From Leekyejoonella antrihumi (GTDB lineage: Bacteria; Actinomycetota; Actinomycetes; Actinomycetales; Dermatophilaceae), in contig NZ_VCQV01000005.1 of assembly GCF_007845645.1 (NCBI RefSeq), positions 62,001 to 126,000 of the forward strand: DNA of 64,000 bases, read 5' to 3'. Positions 19,286 to 27,821 of this stretch are shown in pieces. The position numbers and the translations under genes were made by a program. The notes beneath the pieces were generated by a model that made no database searches, was not told the origin of the DNA, and saw only the letters and a list, made by a program, of their open reading frames with translations. How positions within the stretch are numbered: the stretch's first letter is position 1; each line of letters opens with the position of its first letter.

Positions 19286-19837
19286 ATGAGTGACGCCAGC
19301 GTTCGGACCGCCCGCACCGCCGATGTTGCGGCAGTCGGTGAGGTCCAGGCCGCCGTCTGGCGTGAGGCGTATGCCGATGTGCTGGCTCCCGAGATCATCG
19401 CCGCCTTCGAGCCCCACGCGTTCGCGGCGGCGTGGGAGCAGTCACTGCGTACTCCGCCGTCGAGCTGGCACCGACTCATGGTCGCCACCGAGGTGAACCA
19501 GGTCGTCGGGTTCGCCGCGTTTGCGCCGACCGACGAGAGCGGCGTCGCAGAGATTCTCGCCATGGGCGTGCACCCCGAGCATCAGCGGCTCGGTCACGGG
19601 TCGCGACTGCTCAATGCCACTGTCGACACGCTGCGTGTCGGCGACTTCACGCAGGTCGAGCTGTGGCTCCTCGTCTCGGACGAGCTCAGCCGGGCCTTCT
19701 TGGAGAAGGCCGGACTTCACCCGGACGGCGCCTGGCGGGACAGGGTCATCGACGAGCATGGCGGCACGGCGCGCGAGGTGCGGCTGCAGGCGCAGATCAG
19801 CGATCCGCAGGAGCCGGACGCAGTGCAGCCGTTGTAG
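19286..19837 (+). CDS. GNAT-family N-acetyltransferase
   Basis: 183 residues. Acetyl-CoA-binding motif A is seen in [20 protein letters not shown], with the usual C-terminal strand ([25 protein letters not shown]). Substrate unknown. It is divergent from paaA and shares its intergenic palindrome, but a metabolic link to phenylacetate is not otherwise indicated. ATG at 19286 begins the conserved domain ([15 protein letters not shown]). Confidence 0.88.
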   Translation: MSDASVRTARTADVAAVGEVQAAVWREAYADVLAPEIIAAFEPHAFAAAWEQSLRTPPSSWHRLMVATEVNQVVGFAAFAPTDESGVAEILAMGVHPEHQRLGHGSRLLNATVDTLRVGDFTQVELWLLVSDELSRAFLEKAGLHPDGAWRDRVIDEHGGTAREVRLQAQISDPQEPDAVQPL

Positions 19838-19900
19838 TTGGGGTCGCGAGCGCTCCGCCCGCCACCCCGGCCGAAGCCGGGATGGTCGGCGATGTGCAGC

Positions 19901-20162
19901 TCAGGTCCGGGGCTGGGCCAGCGCGGCGCACTGGCCCGGGGCCCGACCGCCGACCGTCATCCCGTTCAGCAGCACCGTGGCCGAGTCCAGCGCCGTGACG
20001 TTGCCGCCCACGGTGATCGTGGAGCTCCCCGTCGAGTCGACGGTGCACTCATGGAACGCCTCCCCGCCGGTCTGGCGCGGCAAGCGCCGGCCCCGCCGAG
20101 AACATCATTGTCCCCGCGACAGCGACGACTCCCAACATCTTCGAACGAATTCTCATGCTCAT
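19901..20162 (-). pseudogene. Small secreted protein, frameshifted
   Basis: The minus strand from ATG 20162 encodes a clear signal peptide (MSMRIRSKMLGVVAVAGTMM, FSAGPALAAP), then quickly hits a stop. The adjacent frame continues with a Cys-containing mature domain (GEAFHECTVDSTGSSTITVG, NVTALDSATVLLNG) ending at 19901. A one-base shift at about 20080 separates export signal and mature part, so either the gene is broken or a sequencing error is present. Function unknown. A stem CCCGGC/GCCGGG at about 19866-19881 follows and could terminate it. Confidence 0.5.
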
Positions 20163-20399
20163 CAATCGACGTCTCGTATGTACTCTCTATCGATCACCGA
20201 GAGAAACGTACGTAGACCACTTCGCTGTCGTGCCGCAACGCCGGCCGGCTGAACACTTCCGGACCCTTCCGCTCGACGCCCGATTGCGGACTGTGTCGAG
20301 CGTGCTCCGCACCGATCACCGGTCAATGAAGTAATTCAGCCGGGTGGCCGGCTACAAAAAAAACCCGCACTCGCCCATCCGGTGGTGCACCTACCTCCG
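20163..20399. other. Intergenic stretch, likely terminator only
   Basis: 237 bp between the broken secreted gene and the GntR gene. It contains an A-run (plus strand ACAAAAAAAACCC, near 20355) adjoining GCCGGGTGGCCGGC, so the minus-strand GntR transcript would meet a U-run here; this is a possible terminator. No gene seen. Confidence 0.4.
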
Positions 20400-21155
20400 T
20401 CAGCGGTCGTGCAACCACGACATCCGGGCGAAGGCCGCCCGGATGTGCTCCTCGACGAGATCGGCGGCCTCATCCGCCCGGCGCCCCTCGATGGCCGAGA
20501 GGACCGCATGGTGCTCGGTGCGAAGCAGCCCCCGCACGCGCTTCCAGTCGTCGAGGGCATACAGCCCCTCCAGGATCGGGTCACGCATCGATTCCCGGAT
20601 GGCCACCGTCAGGTCGGTGGCCAGCCGATTGCCGGCGGCCTCCGCGATGGCGACGTGGAACTGCGTGTCGTGGCCGTTGAACTCCTCGATGCTCAGCCCG
20701 TCGTCGTCCATCAGCTCGACCTGGGCGCGCATCCCGGCGAGCTGCTCTGAGTCCGCACGCTGCGTTGCAAGGCTGGTCGACAGCCGTTCGAGCACGACGC
20801 GCACCTGCGTGACGTCGGTGGCGGGAAAGCTGGCGAGCGCGACGTGCATTCGCAGCAACTTGGTCAGAGCCTGATGCGGCACCCCCGTGACCGTCGTACC
20901 TCCCGAGCCACCGGCGCCGACCGACGACCGCAGCACGCCCGAAGCCTGCAGTGTGCGCACCGCCTCGCGCACGGCGGGACGACTGACGCCGACACGCAGC
21001 GCAAGGTCGCGCTCAGCAGGAAGGGTGGAGCCGACCACCAGCTCACCGCTGAGGACGCGCTGCTCGACCCAATCCACGACTTGCTCCCAGGCCTTCTTGG
21101 AGGTCACCTCGCTGGACATCACCTGAGCGTATCCGGCCGCCTTCATTCCACACAT
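20400..21155 (-). CDS. GntR-family (FCD) regulator, LldR-like
   Basis: 251 residues: N-terminal winged helix (SGELVVGSTLPAERDLALRV, GVSRPAVREAVRTLQASGVL) and C-terminal all-helical FCD ligand domain with metal/ligand residues in FNGHDTQFHVAIAEAAGN and TEHHAVLSAIEGR. It is divergent from the lactate permease and lutABC genes and should repress them in the absence of lactate, as LldR/LutR-type members do. ATG at 21119 (MSSEVTSKKAWEQV) is an alternative start. Confidence 0.87.
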   Translation of the reverse strand: MCGMKAAGYAQVMSSEVTSKKAWEQVVDWVEQRVLSGELVVGSTLPAERDLALRVGVSRPAVREAVRTLQASGVLRSSVGAGGSGGTTVTGVPHQALTKLLRMHVALASFPATDVTQVRVVLERLSTSLATQRADSEQLAGMRAQVELMDDDGLSIEEFNGHDTQFHVAIAEAAGNRLATDLTVAIRESMRDPILEGLYALDDWKRVRGLLRTEHHAVLSAIEGRRADEAADLVEEHIRAAFARMSWLHDR

Positions 21156-21192
21156 CTGCCCCGAACCCCTGGTAGCGTACAGATCACCCTAT

Positions 21193-21203
21193 TGGTATTA
21201 CCA
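21193..21203. promoter_or_regulatory. FadR/LldR-type operator TGGTATTACCA
   Basis: TGGT-ATT-ACCA is a perfect match to the TNGTNNNACNA consensus bound by FCD-type GntR regulators. It is 38 bp upstream of the regulator start and about 70 bp upstream of the permease start, suitable for control of both genes. Confidence 0.75.
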
Positions 21204-21273
21204 TTCACGATGCGGTCTACGCCCTGTCCAGTGTGTCCACCGCTTTCGCACACGCCCCGTGGAGATGCCGCCG

Positions 21274-22920
21274 ATGTTCCACCAGATCCTCGACCCGCTC
21301 GGTTCCATCGCAGGTGACACCCTCGTCGCCCTCGTCCCCGTCGCTGTCCTGCTCTTTCTGCTCGCCGTCCTACGAATGTCCGCCTGGCTCGCCGTCATTA
21401 TCGGCTCCGCAGTGACGATCGCTCTCGGCATCCTGATCTGGAAGGCACCGGTCGGCGACACGTTTGCCTCCTACGGCCTTGGCGCCGCCACCGGCATCTG
21501 GTCGGTTGACTGGATCGTGTTCTGGGGCGTCATCATCTACAACACTCTGGTCGCCACCGGTGCCTTCTCCGACTTCAAAGGATGGTTGGTGCGCCAGGCC
21601 ACGGCCGACATCCGGGTGCAGACCCTACTGATGGCCTGGTCGTTCGGAGCGCTCATGGAGGGACTCGTCGGCTTCGGCTACCCATGGGCCGTCGTCGCAC
21701 CGATCCTGATCGCCCTCGGCGTCGCCGACCTGGCCGCGATTCGCGTGGCCGCTCTCGCCAACAACGCGCCGGTGTCCTTCGGCGCACTGGGTGCGCCGAT
21801 CATCGGGCTGGCCGCCGTCACCGGCTTGCCATTGATGGCTCTGTCACAGTCGATCGGTCGCATCGTGGCCATCCTTGCGCTCGCCCCACCATGGCTGCTC
21901 ATCTACCTCGTGAGCGGCAAGCGCGGCATCAGGACCGGCTGGCCCCTGGCGATCGTCGGATCGCTGGGATACATCGCCGGACAGTTCCCCGTCGCCGAGT
22001 GGGTTGGGCCTTACCTGCCCGACATCACGGGCGCCATCGTCTCTTTCGCCGCGATCTTCCTCCTGCTGAAGGTGTGGCGCCCCAAGGAGATTCTGGGCTT
22101 TGGCGGCAGGCCGCTCACCGAGGCGGAGATCCGCGACCACGAGACCGGCACGTCGGCGGCCGCTGATGATCCGCACGCCCTCGCGGGGCCCGCAGGGCCT
22201 GCCCGGGTGGTCCGCTCGCTGATCCCGTTCGGCATCTTGGTGGTCGTGGTGATCGCGTGGACCGGCCCGTGGTCGCCGCTGACGAAATGGGTGCCGTTCA
22301 AGCCAGAGGTGAGCTTCGTCGGATCCCTGTCCGGACAGGTCGGCTCCGAGGCCTGGAAGTTTGCCCCTGCTGTCGCGGGCACAGCAATCCTGGTGTCCTG
22401 GCTGCTGATCATGGCCTATCTTCGGCCGACCATGAGCCACCTGGGCTGGGTCTTTCGCGAGTCGTTCCACCAGATGTGGGGTGCGCTGCTGGTCGGTCCG
22501 TTCATCTTCGGTCTCGCCTACGTCTTCAACTCCAGCGGCATGGCCAACTCCATGGCGAACGGGTTCGCCAAGGTCGGCACCGTCTTCATCATTCTTGCGC
22601 CCGTCCTCGGCTGGATCGCCGTCGCGCTGTCCGGCAGCAACACCTCCTCGAATGCTGTCTTCGGGCACTTTCAGTACACTGTCGGCAAGCTACTCGGAGC
22701 ACCAGTGCTGCTGTTCCCGTCGTTGAACTCCATCGGTGCCGAGGTCGGCAAGCCGGTCGCGCCACAGACCGCGAGCGTCGGCGTCGCCACCACGAAGTTC
22801 GTGCGCAGCGAGGGCCAGGTCATCCGCTACAACATGGCCTGGACCCTGGTGATGTTGGCCTACCTGATCCTGATCGGTTGCCTCTACTACTTCGTGTTCC
22901 CTGCGGCCATGAAGCTCTGA
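21274..22920 (+). CDS. lldP: L-lactate permease (LctP/LldP family)
   Basis: 548-residue multispanning lactate:proton symporter with 12 or more hydrophobic helices. Family signatures: GALMEGLVGFGYPWAVVAPI, GFAKVGTVFIILAPVLGWIA, ALSGSNTSSNAVFG and ASVGVATTKFVRSEGQVIR. ATG at 21274 is preceded by GGAG with 9-nt spacing; an upstream GTG (21259) is less likely. It heads the lldP-lutABC unit and is divergent from its likely repressor. Confidence 0.93.
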   Translation: MFHQILDPLGSIAGDTLVALVPVAVLLFLLAVLRMSAWLAVIIGSAVTIALGILIWKAPVGDTFASYGLGAATGIWSVDWIVFWGVIIYNTLVATGAFSDFKGWLVRQATADIRVQTLLMAWSFGALMEGLVGFGYPWAVVAPILIALGVADLAAIRVAALANNAPVSFGALGAPIIGLAAVTGLPLMALSQSIGRIVAILALAPPWLLIYLVSGKRGIRTGWPLAIVGSLGYIAGQFPVAEWVGPYLPDITGAIVSFAAIFLLLKVWRPKEILGFGGRPLTEAEIRDHETGTSAAADDPHALAGPAGPARVVRSLIPFGILVVVVIAWTGPWSPLTKWVPFKPEVSFVGSLSGQVGSEAWKFAPAVAGTAILVSWLLIMAYLRPTMSHLGWVFRESFHQMWGALLVGPFIFGLAYVFNSSGMANSMANGFAKVGTVFIILAPVLGWIAVALSGSNTSSNAVFGHFQYTVGKLLGAPVLLFPSLNSIGAEVGKPVAPQTASVGVATTKFVRSEGQVIRYNMAWTLVMLAYLILIGCLYYFVFPAAMKL

Positions 22921-22961
22921 GACACCTGCCATCTCCATCTCCATCTCTTCCGGAGTACGCA

Positions 22962-23714
22962 TTGAGTTCACCACCACCCGTCGCACTCTTCGCGACCTGC
23001 TTCAACGACACCATGTTTCCCGGCACGCCCATCGCCACGACCCGGTTGCTGGAGCGGCTCGGCGTGCAGGTGGACTTTCCCGCCGCCCAGACCTGCTGCG
23101 GGCAGATCTTCACCAACACCGGGTATGCCGATGAGGCTGTGCCGCTGGTCCGCGCCTTTATCGACGTCTTCGGGTCCTACGACCACATCGTCGCGCCGTC
23201 CGGGTCCTGCACCGGGTCCGTGCGCGAGCAGCACCTCACCCTGGCGCAACGCTCCGGTGACCCCGGGCTGGTCCGGGAGGTCGAGGCCATCACACCGCGC
23301 GTGCACGAGCTGTCCGAGTACCTGGTCGACGTGCTGGGCGTCACGGATGTCGGCGCCTACTTCCCGCACCGGGTGACCTACCACCCGACCTGCCACTCTC
23401 TGCGCATGCTGCATGTGGGCGACCGGCCGCTCCGGCTGCTGCGCGCGGTGCACAGCATCGACCTGGTCGACCTGCCCGAGGCCGAGGAATGCTGCGGATT
23501 CGGCGGCACCTTCGCGATGAAGAACGCGGACGTCTCGGTGGCCATGGGGTCGGACAAGGCCCGGCACATCCGTGACACCGAGGCGGAAGTCGTTGTGGCC
23601 GGTGACAACTCGTGTCTGGCCCACATCGGAGGTCTGCTTGAGCGGCAGCGCGCCGGCGTGCGCACCATGCATCTCGCGGAGGTCCTCGCCTCCACCCAGG
23701 AGGAGCCCGCATGA
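22962..23714 (+). CDS. lutA: L-lactate utilization protein LutA
   Basis: 250-residue (Fe-S)-binding subunit with two CCG domains (TCCGQIFTNTGY and ECCGFGGTFAMK, with HPTCHSLRM). Together with LutB and LutC it oxidises L-lactate to pyruvate. The frame is open well upstream inside lldP, but the protein homology starts just after a TTG at 22962 that has CCGGAG 6-7 nt before it; TTG is my preferred start. Overlaps lutB by 4 nt. Confidence 0.9.
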   Translation: MSSPPPVALFATCFNDTMFPGTPIATTRLLERLGVQVDFPAAQTCCGQIFTNTGYADEAVPLVRAFIDVFGSYDHIVAPSGSCTGSVREQHLTLAQRSGDPGLVREVEAITPRVHELSEYLVDVLGVTDVGAYFPHRVTYHPTCHSLRMLHVGDRPLRLLRAVHSIDLVDLPEAEECCGFGGTFAMKNADVSVAMGSDKARHIRDTEAEVVVAGDNSCLAHIGGLLERQRAGVRTMHLAEVLASTQEEPA

Positions 23715-25240
23715 AAGTTGCCCCACAAGACCTTCACCAGAACGACCTGCCATTGGCAGCAACTTCGTCCACCTTCATCGGTATGCCGAAGTTTCCCACG
23801 ATGGCGCGAGCGGGCCTGGACAACACGGTGCAACGGCGCAACCTGCAGCACGCAACGCATACGATCCGGGCTAAGCGAGCGGCGGTCGTCCATGAGGTCT
23901 CCGACTGGGAGGCCCTGAGGCTGGACGGGGCGGCCACCAAGGACCAGGCGCTGGACCACCTGGCCGACTACCTCGTGCAGCTCGAGGACAACCTCACGGC
24001 CGCGGGCGCCACCGTGCACTGGGCGCGCAACGCCGACGAGGCGTGCCGCATCGCCGTCGACCTAGTGCAGGCCACCGGCGCCAGCGAGGTCGTCAAGGTC
24101 AAGTCGATGGCCACCCAGGAGATCGAGCTCAACGAGGCCCTCGAGGCAGCGGGCGTCAGCGCCTGGGAGACCGACCTCGCCGAGCTCATCGTGCAGCTCG
24201 GGCACGACCGACCCTCACACATCCTGGTGCCTGCAATCCATCGCAACCGCAGTGAAGTTCGAGAGATCTTCCTCGACGAGATGAGTCGAGTAGGTCGTGC
24301 GGCACCAGAAGGACTGACGGATGAGCCCGCCGATCTTGCAGAGGCCGCACGCGCGCACCTGCGCGAGAAGTTCCTTCGCGCCAAGGTGGCGATCTCCGGG
24401 ACCAACTTCGCGATCGCCGACACCGGGACACTGGTCGTCCTCGAGTCCGAGGGCAACGGACGAATGTGCCTGACCCTGCCCGAGACGCTCATCTCGGTCG
24501 TGGGCATCGAGAAGGTGCTGCCAACCTGGGACGACCTGGGCACCTTCATGCAGCTGCTCCCCCGGTCGAGCACCGGAGAGCGGATGAACCCGTACACCTC
24601 CACCTGGACCGGAGTGACTCCGGGCGACGGACCGCAGGACGTGCACGTGATCCTGCTGGACAATGGCCGCACCCACGTGCTGGCGGACGATCTCGGCCGG
24701 CAGGCACTGCGCTGCATACGGTGCTCGGCCTGCCTGAATGTGTGCCCGGTCTACGAGCGCGCTGGCGGACACGCCTACGGTTCGGTCTATCCCGGTCCGA
24801 TCGGTGCTGTGCTCACGCCGCAGCTACGCGGGACGAGCACCCCGATCGACAAGTCGTTGCCCTTCGCCTCGAGCCTGTGCGGCGCCTGCTTCGAGGTGTG
24901 TCCGGTGCGCATCGACATTCCCAAGCTGCTGGTCGCGCTGCGGACGCAGGTCGTCGACGAGAAGCGTGGGGGGCTCCCGACCGGCGAGGCGGCCGCGATG
25001 AAGGCAGCCTCGTGGGTCTTTGGAGACCACAAGCGGCTGGTCGCGGCACAGCAGGGTGTCACGGCGTCGGCACGACTCCTCAAGGGGCGGCCCACGATCG
25101 GGCGACTGCCCTGGCCGGCATCGGCCTGGAGCGACGCGCGCGACTCACCCGCACCACCTCGAGAGACGTTCCGGCAGTGGTGGTCTCGCACGCACATCGA
25201 CGACTCCGGCGCCTCATCGGCCGAGGGGAGCCCGTCATGA
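23711..25240 (+). CDS. lutB: L-lactate utilization protein LutB (iron-sulfur protein)
   Basis: 509 residues. N-terminal LUD domain (VKVKSMATQEIELNEALEAA, TNFAIADTGTLVVLESEGNG) and two [4Fe-4S] ferredoxin motifs, CIRCSACLNVCP and CGACFEVCP, followed by a C-terminal tail that ends in WWSRTH. The electron-transferring centre of the LutABC lactate dehydrogenase complex. ATGA overlaps with both lutA and lutC. Confidence 0.94.
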   Translation: MKVAPQDLHQNDLPLAATSSTFIGMPKFPTMARAGLDNTVQRRNLQHATHTIRAKRAAVVHEVSDWEALRLDGAATKDQALDHLADYLVQLEDNLTAAGATVHWARNADEACRIAVDLVQATGASEVVKVKSMATQEIELNEALEAAGVSAWETDLAELIVQLGHDRPSHILVPAIHRNRSEVREIFLDEMSRVGRAAPEGLTDEPADLAEAARAHLREKFLRAKVAISGTNFAIADTGTLVVLESEGNGRMCLTLPETLISVVGIEKVLPTWDDLGTFMQLLPRSSTGERMNPYTSTWTGVTPGDGPQDVHVILLDNGRTHVLADDLGRQALRCIRCSACLNVCPVYERAGGHAYGSVYPGPIGAVLTPQLRGTSTPIDKSLPFASSLCGACFEVCPVRIDIPKLLVALRTQVVDEKRGGLPTGEAAAMKAASWVFGDHKRLVAAQQGVTASARLLKGRPTIGRLPWPASAWSDARDSPAPPRETFRQWWSRTHIDDSGASSAEGSPS

Positions 25241-25872
25241 GCAGCGCGCGTGATGAGATCCTGCAACGGATTCGCACCGCTCACACCGCTGCCGGGGCAC
25301 CCGAGCCGATCCGACGGAGTGCGCCCGCCACAGAGCGCGATCGCGCGGAGGTGCTGGACGTCTTCGTACGGATGACGGAGGACTACCGCGCCGTCGTCGA
25401 ACGCTGCACGCAGGAGGAGCTCCCCGGCCACATCGCCCGGACGGTCGAGACCGCGAAGGCAGCGCGCATCGGCATACCGCCGGACCTGGATGAGCGATGG
25501 ACCGCCGAGATTGCGGGCACTGTGGTTGTGGATGACGGCCTCAGCACTGCGGAGCTGGACACCATCGATGCGGTCGTGACCGGCGCCACCGTCGGCATTG
25601 CCGACACCGGCACGATCGTGCTCGACCACTCCGGCAACCAGGGCCGCCGTGCCCTGTCGCTGGTGCCCGACATGCACGTGTGCGTGGTGCTCGAGAGTCA
25701 GGTCGTTGCCGACGTGCCGACCGCGGTGCGGGGTCTGCGACCCTCCGTCGACGCGCATCGTGCCCTGACCTGGATCAGCGGTCCGAGCGCCACCAGTGAC
25801 ATCGAGCTGAGTCGGGTCGAGGGCGTGCACGGTCCGCGGACCCTGCACGTCATCCTGGTGGCCGGCGCCTGA
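25237..25872 (+). CDS. lutC: L-lactate utilization protein LutC
   Basis: 211-residue LUD-domain protein (GATVGIADTGTIVLDHSGNQ, LVPDMHVCVVLESQVV, ISGPSATSDIELSRVEGVHG). Third subunit of the lactate oxidation complex. ATG at 25237 overlaps the lutB stop by 4 nt. Last gene of the lldP-lutABC unit. Confidence 0.93.
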   Translation: MSSARDEILQRIRTAHTAAGAPEPIRRSAPATERDRAEVLDVFVRMTEDYRAVVERCTQEELPGHIARTVETAKAARIGIPPDLDERWTAEIAGTVVVDDGLSTAELDTIDAVVTGATVGIADTGTIVLDHSGNQGRRALSLVPDMHVCVVLESQVVADVPTAVRGLRPSVDAHRALTWISGPSATSDIELSRVEGVHGPRTLHVILVAGA

Positions 25873-25904
25873 CGCCGCCGCTTGCTCGATCCCGCACCAA
25901 CGGC

Positions 25905-25945
25905 GTCGGCGAGATCCCCCGCAAGAGCATGACTTCTCGCCAACA
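25905..25945 (+). repeat. Direct repeat 1 flanking the DUF559-like pseudogene
   Basis: The 41-bp segment containing GGCGAGATCCCCCGCAAGAG and TCTCGCC matches 26927-26967 at about 30 of 41 positions in the same orientation. GGCGAGA and TCTCGCC inside it are inverted halves. It is in the gap after lutC; the rest of that gap up to 26042 has no other feature I can support. Confidence 0.6.
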
Positions 25946-26042
25946 CCCGCGTTGTCCACCGCTGGTCAGCAGGCCGTCAGCGTGTCCACAGGCGCGCGGA
26001 TTCGATCTGGCACTTCACACGTCACGACCACATGATCGATGC

Positions 26043-26922
26043 GTGACCACTGCTACCGAACGGCGTGAGCGGCGCGCTGCAGTCCATGAGATCGCACTGC
26101 GGCAGGACCTCATCGTCACGCGCACACAGCTGATGAAGCTCGGCGTCAGCGAGAGCGCGATTACGGCCGAGGTCGACGCGGGACGCTGGCGGCGTCTCGG
26201 CATACACACGTTGTGCACGCACACCGGCGATCTGAGCCAACGGGCGCTGTGGCGGTATGCCGTGTGGGAGAGCGGCTGCGCTGCTGCTCTCGATGGTGCC
26301 GGCGCGCTTCAAGCCCACGATCTGCAGGATTCACCGAGGAGCAGATCCACGTCTCGCTCCCTCGCGGCCGGCATCGACCGCACGTGCCCGGCGTGATCCA
26401 TCACTATGTGCACGATCGGTTGCCGGACGAGATCCAGCAGCGCAGCATTCCCACCGTGCACCCGGCAGTCGCCGGCGTGCGCGGGGCGGGCCTGGGCCCG
26501 CTCCGACCGGCAGGCGGCCCTCCTGCTCGTGATGCCGGTGCAGCAGCGCATCGTGCCGCTGGCCCTGCTGACCACGACATCCGTCCCGGGTCGGCATTCG
26601 CAGTCGTCGAGCACTCATCCGGCAGCTTGTTCAGGACATCGTCAATGGCGCGCACGCGCTCGGCGAGCTCGACTTCACCGCGCTGTGCCGCGCTCGCGGA
26701 CTACCGGAACCCGATCGGCAGGTGGTCCTGCCAGACGCCTGGCGGGTGCAGCACTCACAGGGGCTTGCACCCATCGACGACGCCTTGCACCAGAACGGGG
26801 TGACCTTGCGCAGCGACACCGTGCTCCACGTATCTCTGCTGGGATTTCGTCTCGACCCGGATGCGTTCATCGACCAGGTCGAGCGAGCCCACGTCCATCT
26901 GGGCTCACGCATCCGCCGATGA
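26043..26922 (+). pseudogene. Degraded AbiEi/DUF559-type protein gene
   Basis: Homologous segments are spread over three frames. From GTG 26043: an AbiEi-antitoxin-like winged-helix domain (ALRQDLIVTRTQLMKLGVSE, WRRLGIHTLC). A frameshift near 26330 leads to GFTEEQIHVSLPRGRHRPHV, then ALLLVMPVQQRIVPLALLTT in another frame, then DIVNGAHALGELDFTALCRA and LAPIDDALHQNGVTL ending at 26922. The last part resembles the DUF559 endonuclease-like tail of such proteins, but the expected core with catalytic residues between RQVVLPDAW and HSQGLAP seems deleted. At least three frameshifts, so inactive. Confidence 0.72.
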
Positions 26923-26926
26923 GCGA

Positions 26927-26967
26927 AGTTGGTGAGATCCCTCGCAATAGGACGACCTTTCGCCGAT
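26927..26967 (+). repeat. Direct repeat 2 flanking the DUF559-like pseudogene
   Basis: AGTTGGTGAGATCCCTCGCA and following bases to TTTCGCCGAT align with 25905-25945. It lies directly after the pseudogene stop and just before the convergent dapB stop codon. Confidence 0.6.
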
Positions 26968-26976
26968 ATCCAGGGC

Positions 26977-27726
26977 TCAGTCGATGCCGAGGAAGTGCTC
27001 CAGCCCGACGGTGAGCCCCGGATGCGCCGCGACCTTGCGCACCCCGGTCAGCACGCCCGGCATGAAGCTGACGCGATCGAACGAGTCGTGCCGGATCGTG
27101 AGCGCCTCGCCGACACCGCCGAACGACACCTCCTGATGCGCCACCCGCCCACGCAGTCGCATCGCATGCACCGGTATGCCGTGCACCCGGGCACCGCGGG
27201 CACCGCCGGGGTCGCTCGTGGTGGCGTCGGGTACCGGATCCAGCCCCGCGTCCTCCCGTGCGGTCCCGATGAGGTCCGCCGTGCGGGCCGCGGTGCCCGA
27301 AGGAGCATCCACCTTGTCCGGATGATGGGTCTCGACGATCTCCACGGACTCGTAGAACTTGGCGGCCTGCTGGGCGAACGACATCATCAGCAGCGCACCG
27401 ATCGCGAAGTTCGGCGCGATCAGCACACCGGTGTCCGACGACTCCTGCAGCTGCGTGCGCAACGTCTCGAGCCGCTCGTCACTCCAGCCGGTGGTGCCGA
27501 CGACCACGTGCACGCCCCGGGCGACACAGTGCGCCACGTTCGCCGGCGATGCATCGGGCACCGTGAACTCCACGGCCACCTGCGCACCACCCAGGTTGCC
27601 GAGGTCGTCACCGTCGTCGAACCGGCCGACCAGCTGCAGGTCGTCCGCAGCCTCGACCGCCTTCGCCGCCTCGCCGCCCATCCGACCCGTTGCGCCGATC
27701 ACTGCCACCAAGATGCGCTCACTCAC
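26977..27726 (-). CDS. dapB: 4-hydroxy-tetrahydrodipicolinate reductase
   Basis: 249-residue NAD(P)H-dependent reductase, second step of the diaminopimelate branch after DapA. Nucleotide-binding GATGRMGG at the N terminus, VGTTGW, APNFAIGA, the active-site ETHHPDKVDAPSGTA and SFGGVGEALTIRHDS are present. GTG at 27726 gives the family start (SERILVAVIGATGRMG); an ATG seven codons upstream is less likely. Confidence 0.95.
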   Translation of the reverse strand: MSERILVAVIGATGRMGGEAAKAVEAADDLQLVGRFDDGDDLGNLGGAQVAVEFTVPDASPANVAHCVARGVHVVVGTTGWSDERLETLRTQLQESSDTGVLIAPNFAIGALLMMSFAQQAAKFYESVEIVETHHPDKVDAPSGTAARTADLIGTAREDAGLDPVPDATTSDPGGARGARVHGIPVHAMRLRGRVAHQEVSFGGVGEALTIRHDSFDRVSFMPGVLTGVRKVAAHPGLTVGLEHFLGID

Positions 27727-27821
27727 GAGGGACAGCCTACGGAACACCCCCGGCGCCCGGGCACACGCCGTCCGACGGATGCCGGCAACCCGCGCCCAGC
27801 CGCCACTGAGACAATGCGCGG

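Noticed and set aside
20163-20399. Possible small gene upstream of the frameshifted secreted protein
   Set aside because: No frame longer than a few tens of codons with a start signal; only a terminator-like A-run is visible.
25873-26967. Intact insertion sequence around the DUF559-like gene
   Set aside because: Flanking repeats exist, but no transposase and no terminal inverted repeats of a known IS type were found.
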